DNA of 33,714 nt from Rhodanobacteraceae bacterium. GTDB taxonomy: Bacteria > Pseudomonadota > Gammaproteobacteria > Xanthomonadales > Rhodanobacteraceae. Where the stretch lies: assembly GCA_025924775.1 (NCBI GenBank), contig JAICHS010000003.1:1-33714 (forward strand). Direction: 5' to 3'. Shown one piece after another: positions 17,954-25,957 of the stretch (positions are counted from its first letter, which is position 1; each line of letters starts with the position of its first letter). Below the pieces are notes generated by a model. That model made no database searches and was not told the DNA's origin. It worked only from the letters and a program-made list of their open reading frames with translations. Position numbers and translations under genes: made by a program.

Positions 17954-20083
17954 TCACTGCAGCTTGTTCCACAGGAAATCGTAGGTCAGCGCGTGCATGG
18001 TCGCCGCCTGCGCATTGTCCGCGCCGGCGCCGTGGCCGCCTTCGGTGTTCTCGAAGAACCACACGTGCTTGTAGCCCATCGCTTCCATTTTCGCCGCCAT
18101 CTTGCGCGCCTGCACCGGGCCCACGCGGTCGTCGCTGGTGGTGGTGTGGAACAACACGTCCGGATAGTGCATACCAGCCCTGACGTTCTGGTACGGCGAG
18201 AAGGTCTTGATGAAGGCCCACTGCGCAGGATCGTCCGGATTGCCGTATTCGGCCATCCACGACGCACCCGCGGAAAGATGCGAGTAGCGCTGCATGTCGA
18301 GCAGCGGGACTTCGCAGGAAATCGCGCCGTAGAGCTGTGGATACTCGGTGAGCATGTTGCCCATCAGCAAGCCGCCGTTCGAGCCGCCTTCGGCGCCGAG
18401 GTGCGCGGGCGAGGTGACGCCGCGCTTGATCAGGTCCTCGGCGACCGCGGCAAAGTCCTGGTAGGCCTTCGGGCGGTTGGCTTTCAGCGCGGCCTGGTGC
18501 CACGCCGGGCCGTACTCGCCGCCGCCGCGGATGTTGGCGATCACGTACACGCCACCGCGCTGCAGCCAGGCACGGCCGATCGAGCCCGAGTAGTGCGGCA
18601 GCAGCGAAACCTCGAAGCCGCCATAGCCGTATTGGAGCGTGCGGTTCTTGCCGTCCAGCTTGATGTCCTTCGGTGCGATCTCGAAATACGGCACGCGGGT
18701 GCCATCCTTGCTGGTCACGAAATGCTGGCTGACCTCGAACTTCGAGGCATCGAAGAAGGCGGGTTCCTGCTTGAGCTTCTTCGCGGGTTCGCTGCCCAGC
18801 ACGCCGCGTTCCAGCGACGGCGGATCGAGGAAACCGGTAACCGTCAGCCAGTATTCGTCGGAGTGATCCGGGGCGGTATCGACCACCGCGATGGTGCTGA
18901 ACTTCGGCGCGCCTGGAACTGCTTCATGTGTCCACGCGCCGTTGCCGGAGGCGGGCGGCGTCAGCACGTCGAGGCGGCTCTTCACGTCGTCCAGCACGTC
19001 CAGGATCACGTGGTGCTGCGTCCACGAATACCCGGCCAGCGCGGTGTGCGCGTCGGGCGTGAACAGCGCGGTGAAATCGCGTTTGCCGGCCATGAAGTCG
19101 TCGAAGTGCATCGCGATCAGCGCGCCGGCGGGCCAGGTCTTGCCACCCACCGTCCACGGCGACTTCGTCTCAACCACCAGCCATTGGCGATGCACGTCAG
19201 CGTTGGCGTCCTCCGGCACGTCGATCTTCACCAGCTTGCCGTCCTTCAGCAGGTACTCGTCGCCATGGAAGAAGTCCTTCTGCACGTTGACGAAGTCGCG
19301 CTCGAAACCCTGGGTGCGGTCGTGGTAGGCGGCGATCGCCAAGTCATCGGATTTGCCTGCGTACACCAGCTTGGCAGACGCCAATGGCATGCCGCGCGTC
19401 CATTCCTTGACGATGCGCGGGTAGCTGGACTTGGTCATCGAACCCGGCCCGAAATCGGTGCCGACGTAAACGTGGTTGGCGTCGATCCAGCCGATCTCGG
19501 TCTTGGCGACCGGTACGAAGAAGCCGCCCTTCACGAATGACTTGGATGGCAGGTCGAACTCGCGTACTTCCACGGCGTCGCCGCCGTCCGGCGACAGCGA
19601 GACCAGGCAATGCGCGTAATCGGGCCTCATGCATTGCGCGCCCTTGAACACCCACTTCTTGCCTTCGGCCTGATTGAGCGCGTCGATGTCCAGCACCGTT
19701 TCCCACGCGGGGGCGGCTTTCTCGTACTCGACCAGCGTGGTGCGCCGCCAGATGCCGCGCGGGTGCGTCTTGTCCTGCCAGAAGTTGTAGAGGTAATCGC
19801 CCATCCGGCTGACGTAGGGAATGCGCGCCTCGGAATCGAGCACTTCCAGGATCTCGCCGCGGGTCTTGTCGAACTCCGGCGATGCCATGAAGGCTTTTTT
19901 CGTGATGGCGTTCTGCGCGTGCACCCAGGCCATCGACCTGGCGCCGTGGATGTTTTCCAGCCACAGGTAGGGATCGTCCGTGGCCGCGCGAGTCGCGGTA
20001 TCGCCGGTTGCTGCGGGGGAGGTTGCCATTGCCATGCCTGAAATTACCATGCCGGAAGCCAGCGCCAGCCAGATCGCTTCCAT
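17954..20083 (-). CDS. Prolyl oligopeptidase family serine peptidase (S9A), secreted
   Basis: This 709-aa protein has an N-terminal hydrophobic signal (MEAIWLALASGMVISGMAMA), so it is probably periplasmic. The beta-propeller begins at DDPYLWLENIHGARSMAWV, the S9A hallmark (DPYxWLE). The C-terminal alpha/beta-hydrolase has S568 in GGSNGG, Asp in TSDDRVGP and H684 in EGGHGAG, a complete triad. It cleaves short proline-containing peptides; the specificity is not visible here. The propeller includes an EYWLTVTGFLDPPSL segment typical of the family. It is on the same strand as ppa and hppA, with a palindromic element immediately after its stop. Confidence 0.95.
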   Translation of the reverse strand: MEAIWLALASGMVISGMAMATSPAATGDTATRAATDDPYLWLENIHGARSMAWVHAQNAITKKAFMASPEFDKTRGEILEVLDSEARIPYVSRMGDYLYNFWQDKTHPRGIWRRTTLVEYEKAAPAWETVLDIDALNQAEGKKWVFKGAQCMRPDYAHCLVSLSPDGGDAVEVREFDLPSKSFVKGGFFVPVAKTEIGWIDANHVYVGTDFGPGSMTKSSYPRIVKEWTRGMPLASAKLVYAGKSDDLAIAAYHDRTQGFERDFVNVQKDFFHGDEYLLKDGKLVKIDVPEDANADVHRQWLVVETKSPWTVGGKTWPAGALIAMHFDDFMAGKRDFTALFTPDAHTALAGYSWTQHHVILDVLDDVKSRLDVLTPPASGNGAWTHEAVPGAPKFSTIAVVDTAPDHSDEYWLTVTGFLDPPSLERGVLGSEPAKKLKQEPAFFDASKFEVSQHFVTSKDGTRVPYFEIAPKDIKLDGKNRTLQYGYGGFEVSLLPHYSGSIGRAWLQRGGVYVIANIRGGGEYGPAWHQAALKANRPKAYQDFAAVAEDLIKRGVTSPAHLGAEGGSNGGLLMGNMLTEYPQLYGAISCEVPLLDMQRYSHLSAGASWMAEYGNPDDPAQWAFIKTFSPYQNVRAGMHYPDVLFHTTTSDDRVGPVQARKMAAKMEAMGYKHVWFFENTEGGHGAGADNAQAATMHALTYDFLWNKLQ

Positions 20084-20182
20084 CGTGTGCCGCGGCGGTT
20101 GCGAGCCTCCGATGTTGACGGCTCGGGCCCGGTTGCACGTGACGGAGGGCAGGGCTGGTCGATGGCGGTGCCGCGGTGCCGC

Positions 20183-20210
20183 AAAAAAACGCCCCGCTTG
20201 CGCGGGGCGT
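20183..20210 (-). terminator. Intrinsic terminator downstream of hppA
   Basis: ACGCCCCGC (20189-20197) pairs with GCGGGGCGT (20202-20210) around TTGC. On the minus strand the stem is followed by a T7 tract (20183-20189). It lies 23 nt past the hppA stop and cleanly separates hppA from the downstream prolyl oligopeptidase gene. Confidence 0.9.
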
Positions 20211-20232
20211 CAAATCCAACGGGATGACGCGA

Positions 20233-22287
20233 TCAGTGCAGCGACAGCAGCGGGATGATCAGCAGCGCCACGATGTTGATGATCTTGATCAGCGGGTTCA
20301 CGGCCGGGCCCGCGGTGTCCTTGTACGGGTCGCCCACGGTGTCGCCGGTGACCGCCGCCTTGTGCGCGTCGGAACCCTTGCCGCCGAAGTTGCCATCCTC
20401 GATGTACTTCTTGGCGTTGTCCCACGCGCCGCCGCCGGTGGTCATCGAAATGGCGACGAACAGGCCGGTGACGATGGTGCCGATCAGCAGACCGCCCAGC
20501 GCCTTGGGGCCGAGGATCAGGCCTACCAGGATCGGCACCACCACGGGCAGCAAGGACGGAATGATCATTTCCTTGATCGCGGAACGCGTCAGCATGTCCA
20601 CCGCTTTGTCGTACTGCGGTTTGCCGGTGCCTTCCATGATGCCCTTGATCTCGCGGAACTGGCGGCGGACTTCCTCCACCACCGCGCCCGCGGCGCGGCC
20701 CACGGCTTCCATCGCCATCGCGCTGAACAGGTACGGGATCAGGCCGCCGATCAGCAGGCCCACGATGACCTTGTGGTCGGACAGGTCGAACTGGAATGCC
20801 TGGCCGCCTGCGGCGGTGGTCAGGTTGTGGGTGTAGTCGGCAAACAGCACCAGCGCCGCCAGGGCCGCCGAGCCGATCGCGTAACCCTTGGTCACGGCCT
20901 TGGTGGTGTTGCCGACCGCGTCCAGCGGGTCGGTGACGCCGCGTACTTCGGCTGGCAGGTCGGCCATTTCGGCGATGCCACCGGCGTTGTCGGTGATCGG
21001 GCCGTAGGCGTCCAGCGCCACAATCATGCCCGTCATCGACAGCATGGCCGTCACCGCAACCGCGATGCCGTACAGGCCGCCGAACATGTACGAGAACCAG
21101 ATGGCGGCGCAAATAGCCAGCACCGGCCACGCCGTCGCCTTCATCGAAATGCCGAGGCCGGCGATGATGTTGGTGCCGTGTCCGGTCGTCGAGGCCTTGG
21201 CGATCTGCTGCACCGGCTTGTGGTTGGTGCCGGTGTAGTACTCGGTGATCCACACGATCAAGCCGGTCAGCACCAGACCGATCACGGCGCAGTAGAAGAG
21301 GTTGTTGCCGGAAGTGGTTACGCCCGCGTCGTCGGTCAGCCCCGCCGGGAACAGCGCGTGGGTGATGAACCAGAACGCGATCGCGGCCAACAGCGCCGAC
21401 ACGAACACACCGCGATACAGCGCGCCCATGATCGAGCCGCCTTGCTTGACCTTCACCACGAAGGTGCCGATCACCGAGGCGATAATGGAGGCCGCGCCCA
21501 GCACCAGGGGGTACAGCACGGCGTTGGGGTCGTTGGCGAAGGCGAGGCCGCCCAGCAGCATGGTCGCGACCACCGTCACCGCGTAGGTCTCGAACAGGTC
21601 GGCGGCCATGCCGGCGCAGTCGCCGACGTTGTCGCCCACGTTGTCGGCGATCACCGCCGGGTTGCGCGGATCGTCTTCGGGGATGCCGGCTTCGACCTTG
21701 CCCACCAGGTCCGCGCCGACGTCGGCGCCCTTGGTGAAGATGCCGCCGCCCAGGCGCGCGAAGATGGAGATGAGCGAGGAGCCGAAGGCCAAGCCAACCA
21801 GCGCGTGCAGGCCGGTTTCACCCGTGAGGCCGAAGGACTGCAGGACCAACCAGTAGCCCGCCACGCCCAGCAGCGCCAGGCCGACCACCAGCATGCCCGT
21901 GATCGCGCCGCCACGGAAGGCGACGTTCATGGCCTTGCTGATGCCGCCGCGCGCGGCTTCGGCCGTGCGCACGTTCGCGCGCACCGACACGTTCATGCCG
22001 ATGTAGCCGGTCGCACCCGAAAGGATGGCGCCTACCGCGAACCCGATGGCCGTCGGCCAGCTGATGAAGAATCCGACCAGGATCAGCAGCACGATGCCGG
22101 CGATGGCGATGGTGCCGTACTGGCGGTTCAGGTAAGCCTTGGCGCCTTCCTGCACGGCCTGCGCGATCTGCTGCATGCGCTCGTTGCCGGCCGGTTGCTT
22201 CATGATCCAGCTGGCGGAAATGATTCCGTACAGGATCGCCACGACCGCGCAGGCCAGCGCGATCCACACTCCATACTGTTGCAGCAT
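20233..22287 (-). CDS. hppA: Proton-translocating membrane pyrophosphatase (K+-independent type)
   Basis: This 684-aa integral membrane pump of about 16 helices couples PPi hydrolysis to H+ export. The substrate motif DVGADLVGKVE is at residues 189-199, followed by EDDPRNPAVIADNVGDNVGDCAGMAADLFE. The selectivity segment GNTTKAVTKGYAIGS has Lys463 where K+-dependent enzymes have Ala, so this should be the K+-independent H+-pumping class. The start MLQQYGVWIALACAV has AAGGGG about 8 nt upstream. It ends in a strong terminator. With the PPi-dependent phosphofructokinase nearby, it may run in either direction: conserving PPi energy as a proton gradient, or making PPi. Confidence 0.98.
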   Translation of the reverse strand: MLQQYGVWIALACAVVAILYGIISASWIMKQPAGNERMQQIAQAVQEGAKAYLNRQYGTIAIAGIVLLILVGFFISWPTAIGFAVGAILSGATGYIGMNVSVRANVRTAEAARGGISKAMNVAFRGGAITGMLVVGLALLGVAGYWLVLQSFGLTGETGLHALVGLAFGSSLISIFARLGGGIFTKGADVGADLVGKVEAGIPEDDPRNPAVIADNVGDNVGDCAGMAADLFETYAVTVVATMLLGGLAFANDPNAVLYPLVLGAASIIASVIGTFVVKVKQGGSIMGALYRGVFVSALLAAIAFWFITHALFPAGLTDDAGVTTSGNNLFYCAVIGLVLTGLIVWITEYYTGTNHKPVQQIAKASTTGHGTNIIAGLGISMKATAWPVLAICAAIWFSYMFGGLYGIAVAVTAMLSMTGMIVALDAYGPITDNAGGIAEMADLPAEVRGVTDPLDAVGNTTKAVTKGYAIGSAALAALVLFADYTHNLTTAAGGQAFQFDLSDHKVIVGLLIGGLIPYLFSAMAMEAVGRAAGAVVEEVRRQFREIKGIMEGTGKPQYDKAVDMLTRSAIKEMIIPSLLPVVVPILVGLILGPKALGGLLIGTIVTGLFVAISMTTGGGAWDNAKKYIEDGNFGGKGSDAHKAAVTGDTVGDPYKDTAGPAVNPLIKIINIVALLIIPLLSLH

Positions 22288-22545
22288 CGGACAACCCCTT
22301 GTTGGATTGAATGAATGAAACTACGCGTGATCCGGAATGCCTTGCACCCCATCCGTGGCGCGGTCATCCGGTCGGCATCCTGCCTTCCCGATTGCATGGG
22401 CTGGCCGGAAAGCCGCGGCCGGCCACGCAACCCCCAACGGGTATCTGCGCAAGTATAACGCCACAGCGGCCGCCGGCCAGCTGCCGGGAGGGGCGGACCG
22501 GTCGGCCGGCTTGCGGTTGCAATTGCGGAAACGTAGGCTGGCGTG

Positions 22546-23355
22546 ATGGATACCACGAAATGGTCTGCGCGCCGGGCCGCATTCCGCAAGCTGCACGAGT
22601 CCGGCTGTTTCCTGATCCCCAACCCGTGGGATGTTGGCTCGGCCAAGTGGTTGGCGCACCGCGGGTTCAAGGCCCTGGCCAGCACCAGCTCGGGCTACGC
22701 GTTTTCACGCGGCCACGCGGATGGCGCGATCGGCGTGGACGAAGTGCTGCAGCACCTGGAGGAATTGGTGCAAGCCACCGGCCTGCCGGTCAACGCCGAC
22801 TTCGAGGATGGCCATGCCGGCGACCTGGAAGGTTTGCGCGCGAACGTGCGCCGCTGCGTCGCAACCGGCGTGGCCGGGCTTTCGATCGAGGACGCGGGCG
22901 CCCGCGACATGTATGACTTCGACACGGCGGTCGCCCGCATCCGCGCCGCGCGCAAGGCGATCGACGACACCGGCGAGAACGTGATGTTGATCGGACGCGC
23001 GGATGGAATCTTCCATGGTCAGGGCGACATGGGCGACATTACGCGGCGCATCGCGGCGTTTGCCGAGGCTGGCGCGGACTGCCTGTACGCGCCGGGCGTG
23101 GCAACGGCCGAGCAGGTTGCGGCGGTGGTCAAGGCCGCGGCGCCCAAGCCCGTGAACGTATTGCTGGGCCCGGCGGCGAAGCTCGGGTTCAAGGCGCTCG
23201 CCGGGCTGGGCGTGCGTCGCATCAGCGTCGGCGGCGCGCTGGCGCTGTCCGCGTGGGCGGGGTTCACCAAGGCGGTTGACGGCCTGGTCGACCAGCGTTT
23301 CGATGGTTTTTCGAGCACCGTCACGCACGCGGAACTCGGCAAGTTGTTTGGCTGA
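22546..23355 (+). CDS. Isocitrate lyase/PEP mutase superfamily enzyme
   Basis: This 269-aa TIM-barrel protein is of the PEP mutase/isocitrate lyase superfamily. Motifs are FLIPNPWDVGSAKWL, ALASTSSGYAFSRG, PVNADFEDGHAGD (metal-binding acidic residues), GLSIEDAG and LIGRADG. The usual KKCGH-type catalytic loop of isocitrate lyase and methylisocitrate lyase is not evident, so a C-C lyase of unknown 2-oxo or carboxy-phosphono substrate is likelier than a named enzyme. ATG 22546 has AGG about 9 nt upstream; GTG 22543 is possible. It is divergent from hppA and convergent with pfp, from which it is separated by 41 bp. The 258-bp gap upstream holds no gene I can see. Confidence 0.88.
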   Translation: MDTTKWSARRAAFRKLHESGCFLIPNPWDVGSAKWLAHRGFKALASTSSGYAFSRGHADGAIGVDEVLQHLEELVQATGLPVNADFEDGHAGDLEGLRANVRRCVATGVAGLSIEDAGARDMYDFDTAVARIRAARKAIDDTGENVMLIGRADGIFHGQGDMGDITRRIAAFAEAGADCLYAPGVATAEQVAAVVKAAAPKPVNVLLGPAAKLGFKALAGLGVRRISVGGALALSAWAGFTKAVDGLVDQRFDGFSSTVTHAELGKLFG

Positions 23356-23396
23356 TCCGCGGCACCGCTGATCGGCAAACCGGTCCGCGGTTGCGC

Positions 23397-24686
23397 CTAT
23401 GCCAGGTCGAATGCGGGCAGTTTTTTCTTCACGGCGGCGTTCTTCAACGTGACGTATTCCGGCAGGCCGTCGCGGCCATACGGCGGCGGCGCCTCCCCGC
23501 GGATCAGCGGCGCGAGGTACTTGCGGGCAGCGGCGGTGATGTGGAAACCGTCCCGCGTGATGAACGACTTCGGCAGCCGCTTCTCGCGGTTGGCGATCGC
23601 ATCGAGCTGCGCGGTTTCGATTTTCCAGCGGTAGGGCGAATCGGCGGTGCGCCGGATCACCGGCATCACGGCGTTGGCGCCCGCCAGCGCCAGCTCCACC
23701 GCGGCCTTGCCGACCGCCAGCGCTTGGTCCAGGTCGGTTTTCGAGGCGATATGCCGCGCCGAACGTTGCAGGTAGTCCGGCATTGCCCAGTGGGTTTTGA
23801 GATTCAATTTGCCCCGCACCAGCCCCGCCAGCGCGGGCGCCACGCCGCCCAGCTGGGTGTGGCCGAAGGCGTCGGTGCCGGCGTGTGCGTCGGCGACGAA
23901 GGTGCCGTCGGCGTACTTGATGCCTTCACTGGCCGCGACGACGCAGCAGCCGACGCGCTCCACCGTTTGCCTGACACGCTCAAGAAATGCCTCGGCGTCG
24001 AACACGCGCTCGGGAAACAGGATGACGTGCGGTGCGTCGTCGCGGCCAACGCCGGCCAAGCCCGCCGAAGCGGCGATCCAGCCGGCGTGGCGGCCCATGA
24101 CCTCCATCACGAACACCTTGGTCGAAGTATCCATCATCGACGCGACGTCCAGCGCGCATTCGCGCAGGGACACCGCGGTGTATTTGGCGACCGAGCCGAA
24201 GCCCGGGGAGCAGTCGGTGACCGCGAGGTCGTTGTCCACCGTCTTGGGCACGCCGATGCAGCGGATGTCGTAGCCCATGGTCTTGCCGAGCTGCGACAGC
24301 TTCAGCGCGGTGTCGGCCGAATCGTTGCCGCCGTTGTAGAGGAACCAGCGGATGGCGTGCGCGCGAAAGACGTCGATCAGGCGCGCGTATTTCGCGCGGT
24401 CGTCCTCCAGCGATTTCAGTTTCACCCGGCACGAACCGAAGGCCCCACCGGGCGTGTGCCCGAGCGCCCGGATCGCGGCCGGCGATTCCCGCGTCGTGTC
24501 GATCAGGTCCTCGCGCAGCGCGCCCAGGATGCCGTTGCGAGCGGCGTACGCGGTGATCTTGTGGCGACGGCAGGTTTCGATGACGGCCGCGGCCGTGGCA
24601 TTGATCACGGCCGTGACGCCGCCCGACTGCGCGTACAATAACTTGCCCTTCGGGTTCGGGCGGGGGGATCTCGGAGTCGCGTGCAT
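23397..24686 (-). CDS. pfp: Pyrophosphate-dependent 6-phosphofructokinase
   Basis: This 429-aa enzyme interconverts fructose-6-phosphate + PPi and fructose-1,6-bisphosphate + Pi. Donor specificity is read from two positions. GGNDS (119-123) has Asp122 where ATP enzymes have Gly (GGDGS). PKTVDNDL has Lys148 where ATP enzymes have Gly (PGTIDND). Both mark PPi use. Other motifs are YAQSGGVTAVINA, PGFGSVAKY and MEVMGRHAGWIAA. ATG 24686 is chosen; a TTG at 24731 would extend it by 15 unremarkable residues. PPi-PFK replaces the ATP enzyme in Xanthomonas, as described in the literature. It is divergent from adk. Confidence 0.96.
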   Translation of the reverse strand: MHATPRSPRPNPKGKLLYAQSGGVTAVINATAAAVIETCRRHKITAYAARNGILGALREDLIDTTRESPAAIRALGHTPGGAFGSCRVKLKSLEDDRAKYARLIDVFRAHAIRWFLYNGGNDSADTALKLSQLGKTMGYDIRCIGVPKTVDNDLAVTDCSPGFGSVAKYTAVSLRECALDVASMMDTSTKVFVMEVMGRHAGWIAASAGLAGVGRDDAPHVILFPERVFDAEAFLERVRQTVERVGCCVVAASEGIKYADGTFVADAHAGTDAFGHTQLGGVAPALAGLVRGKLNLKTHWAMPDYLQRSARHIASKTDLDQALAVGKAAVELALAGANAVMPVIRRTADSPYRWKIETAQLDAIANREKRLPKSFITRDGFHITAAARKYLAPLIRGEAPPPYGRDGLPEYVTLKNAAVKKKLPAFDLA

Positions 24687-24804
24687 GCAGGGTTCCGCGC
24701 CGGGCGTGGCGTTGACGGGGTGGTTGCGCAACCGCTAGCGTACCCCCCGCAACTCATTTTGCAATGAACGTACCGCGCGGGTCGCGCGGGTGAAAAGGAG
24801 ACGC

Positions 24805-25380
24805 ATGCGCATCGTATTGCTCGGCGCGCCCGGTTCGGGCAAGGGCACCCAGGCCAAGCGCCTGAAGGTGGAGCTTGGTGTCGCCCACATTTCCACTGGC
24901 GACCTGTTGCGCGCGGCGGTCAAGGCCGGCACGCCGCTGGGCGTCAAGGCCAAGGCCGTGATGGAAGCCGGACAGCTGGTTTCCGACGACATCGTGCTGG
25001 GCCTGTTGGAAGAGCGCCTCGCGGAGCCCGACACCAAGTCTGGTTTCATCCTCGATGGCTATCCACGCAACCTCGCGCAGGCCAACGCGCTGGATGCGCT
25101 GCTGACGCGTGTCGGGCAGCCGCTGGAAGCGGTGGTGAAGTTGAACGTGCCGGACGCCGCCATCGTCAAGCGCTGCGAGACCCGCTTCGAGCAGGAACAC
25201 CGCGCCGACGACAATCCCGAAACCGTGCGCAAGCGCCTTGCGGTATACGCCGAGCAGACCGCCCCGGTAGCCGATTTCTACGCCCAGCGCGGGTTGCTGA
25301 CCGAAATCGACGGCGTCGGCGCGATCGAGGCGATTGGCGACCGCGTGCTCGCCGCGCTGCGGTCACGTACGCGCGCCTGA
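24805..25380 (+). CDS. adk: Adenylate kinase (short LID form)
   Basis: This 191-aa cytosolic enzyme converts ATP + AMP to 2 ADP. The P-loop GAPGSGKGT is at residues 7-15. The NMP-binding part is HISTGDLLRAAVKAGTPLG, and the core motif is GFILDGYPRNLAQA. The LID is short (RFEQEHRADDNPETVRKRL) and lacks the Cys4/His zinc insertion, as in other Xanthomonadales Adk of about 187 aa. ATG 24805 has a strong Shine-Dalgarno (AGGAG, 4-5 nt spacing); the GTG at 24790 is not needed. The membrane-protein gene follows with no gap and mpl lies after it, so adk probably heads an operon. Confidence 0.98.
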   Translation: MRIVLLGAPGSGKGTQAKRLKVELGVAHISTGDLLRAAVKAGTPLGVKAKAVMEAGQLVSDDIVLGLLEERLAEPDTKSGFILDGYPRNLAQANALDALLTRVGQPLEAVVKLNVPDAAIVKRCETRFEQEHRADDNPETVRKRLAVYAEQTAPVADFYAQRGLLTEIDGVGAIEAIGDRVLAALRSRTRA

Positions 25381-25382
25381 GC

Positions 25383-25943
25383 TTGCCTGCGTTCCTGGCC
25401 AACCTGGTCGGTATTTGCCGGTTCCGGCGTGGCCCGGAAGACATGCCGTATTCGCTGCCGCTGTTGCTCGGACTGCTGGTGGCGTGCGGTGCGTTGCAGG
25501 TGGGCTTCAACCTGTACAACGGAGCTTCGCCAGGCGTGGCCGTGGCTGTCCTGGTGGGCGGCCTGGGCCTGCTTGGGGCGCTGTACCTGCTGCTGCGCGG
25601 GCGCGACAAGGCAGCGCGCTTCGTGCAGACGACGACCGCGCTGGCGGCGGTGTACCTGGTGTTCGGGATCGTGATTGACGTCATGGTCAGCGCCTTGTCG
25701 CTGGAAGCCCTGAGCAAGCAGGTGCTGGCGCACCCGGACCACCCGCCCGCGCTCACGCCCGCGCAGACGTTGATGGTCCCAGTGGTGGTCGCGCTGGTGG
25801 TCTGGCAATTCTGCGTGTTCGTCGGCATCCTGCGCCGCGCGCTGGAGTTTCCGGTCGCGGGCGCCGTGCTGGCATTGCTGCTGTTGTTCGTGGTCGACTG
25901 GTTTGTCGCAAGCCTGGTGGCAAGTTTGCTGGGCGTGATCTGA
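25383..25943 (+). CDS. Multi-pass membrane protein of unknown function (between adk and mpl)
   Basis: This 186-aa protein is read from TTG 25383, two bases after the adk stop. ATG 25443, with GGAAG about 4 nt upstream, is an alternative 166-aa start. I prefer TTG because the RFRRGPEDMPYS segment reads like an N-terminal motif of a conserved family rather than leader sequence, but this is judgement only. About five hydrophobic segments are seen at residues 25-45, 50-71, 80-103, 128-148 and 153-182, with a polar loop (HPDHPPALTPAQ) before the fourth. No catalytic motif is recognised. It sits 14 bp upstream of mpl, so an envelope-related role is possible but unproven. Confidence 0.75.
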   Translation: MPAFLANLVGICRFRRGPEDMPYSLPLLLGLLVACGALQVGFNLYNGASPGVAVAVLVGGLGLLGALYLLLRGRDKAARFVQTTTALAAVYLVFGIVIDVMVSALSLEALSKQVLAHPDHPPALTPAQTLMVPVVVALVVWQFCVFVGILRRALEFPVAGAVLALLLLFVVDWFVASLVASLLGVI

Positions 25944-25957
25944 AGGGTCGCGGGCGC

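Noticed and set aside
20176..22314. Long plus-strand frame antisense to hppA
   Set aside because: The composition (runs of His, Gln, Arg, Asp) is a mirror artefact. hppA on the minus strand has all family motifs.
24687..24731. TTG start 15 codons upstream for pfp
   Set aside because: The N-terminal extension is unremarkable, and ATG 24686 gives a length close to known enzymes.
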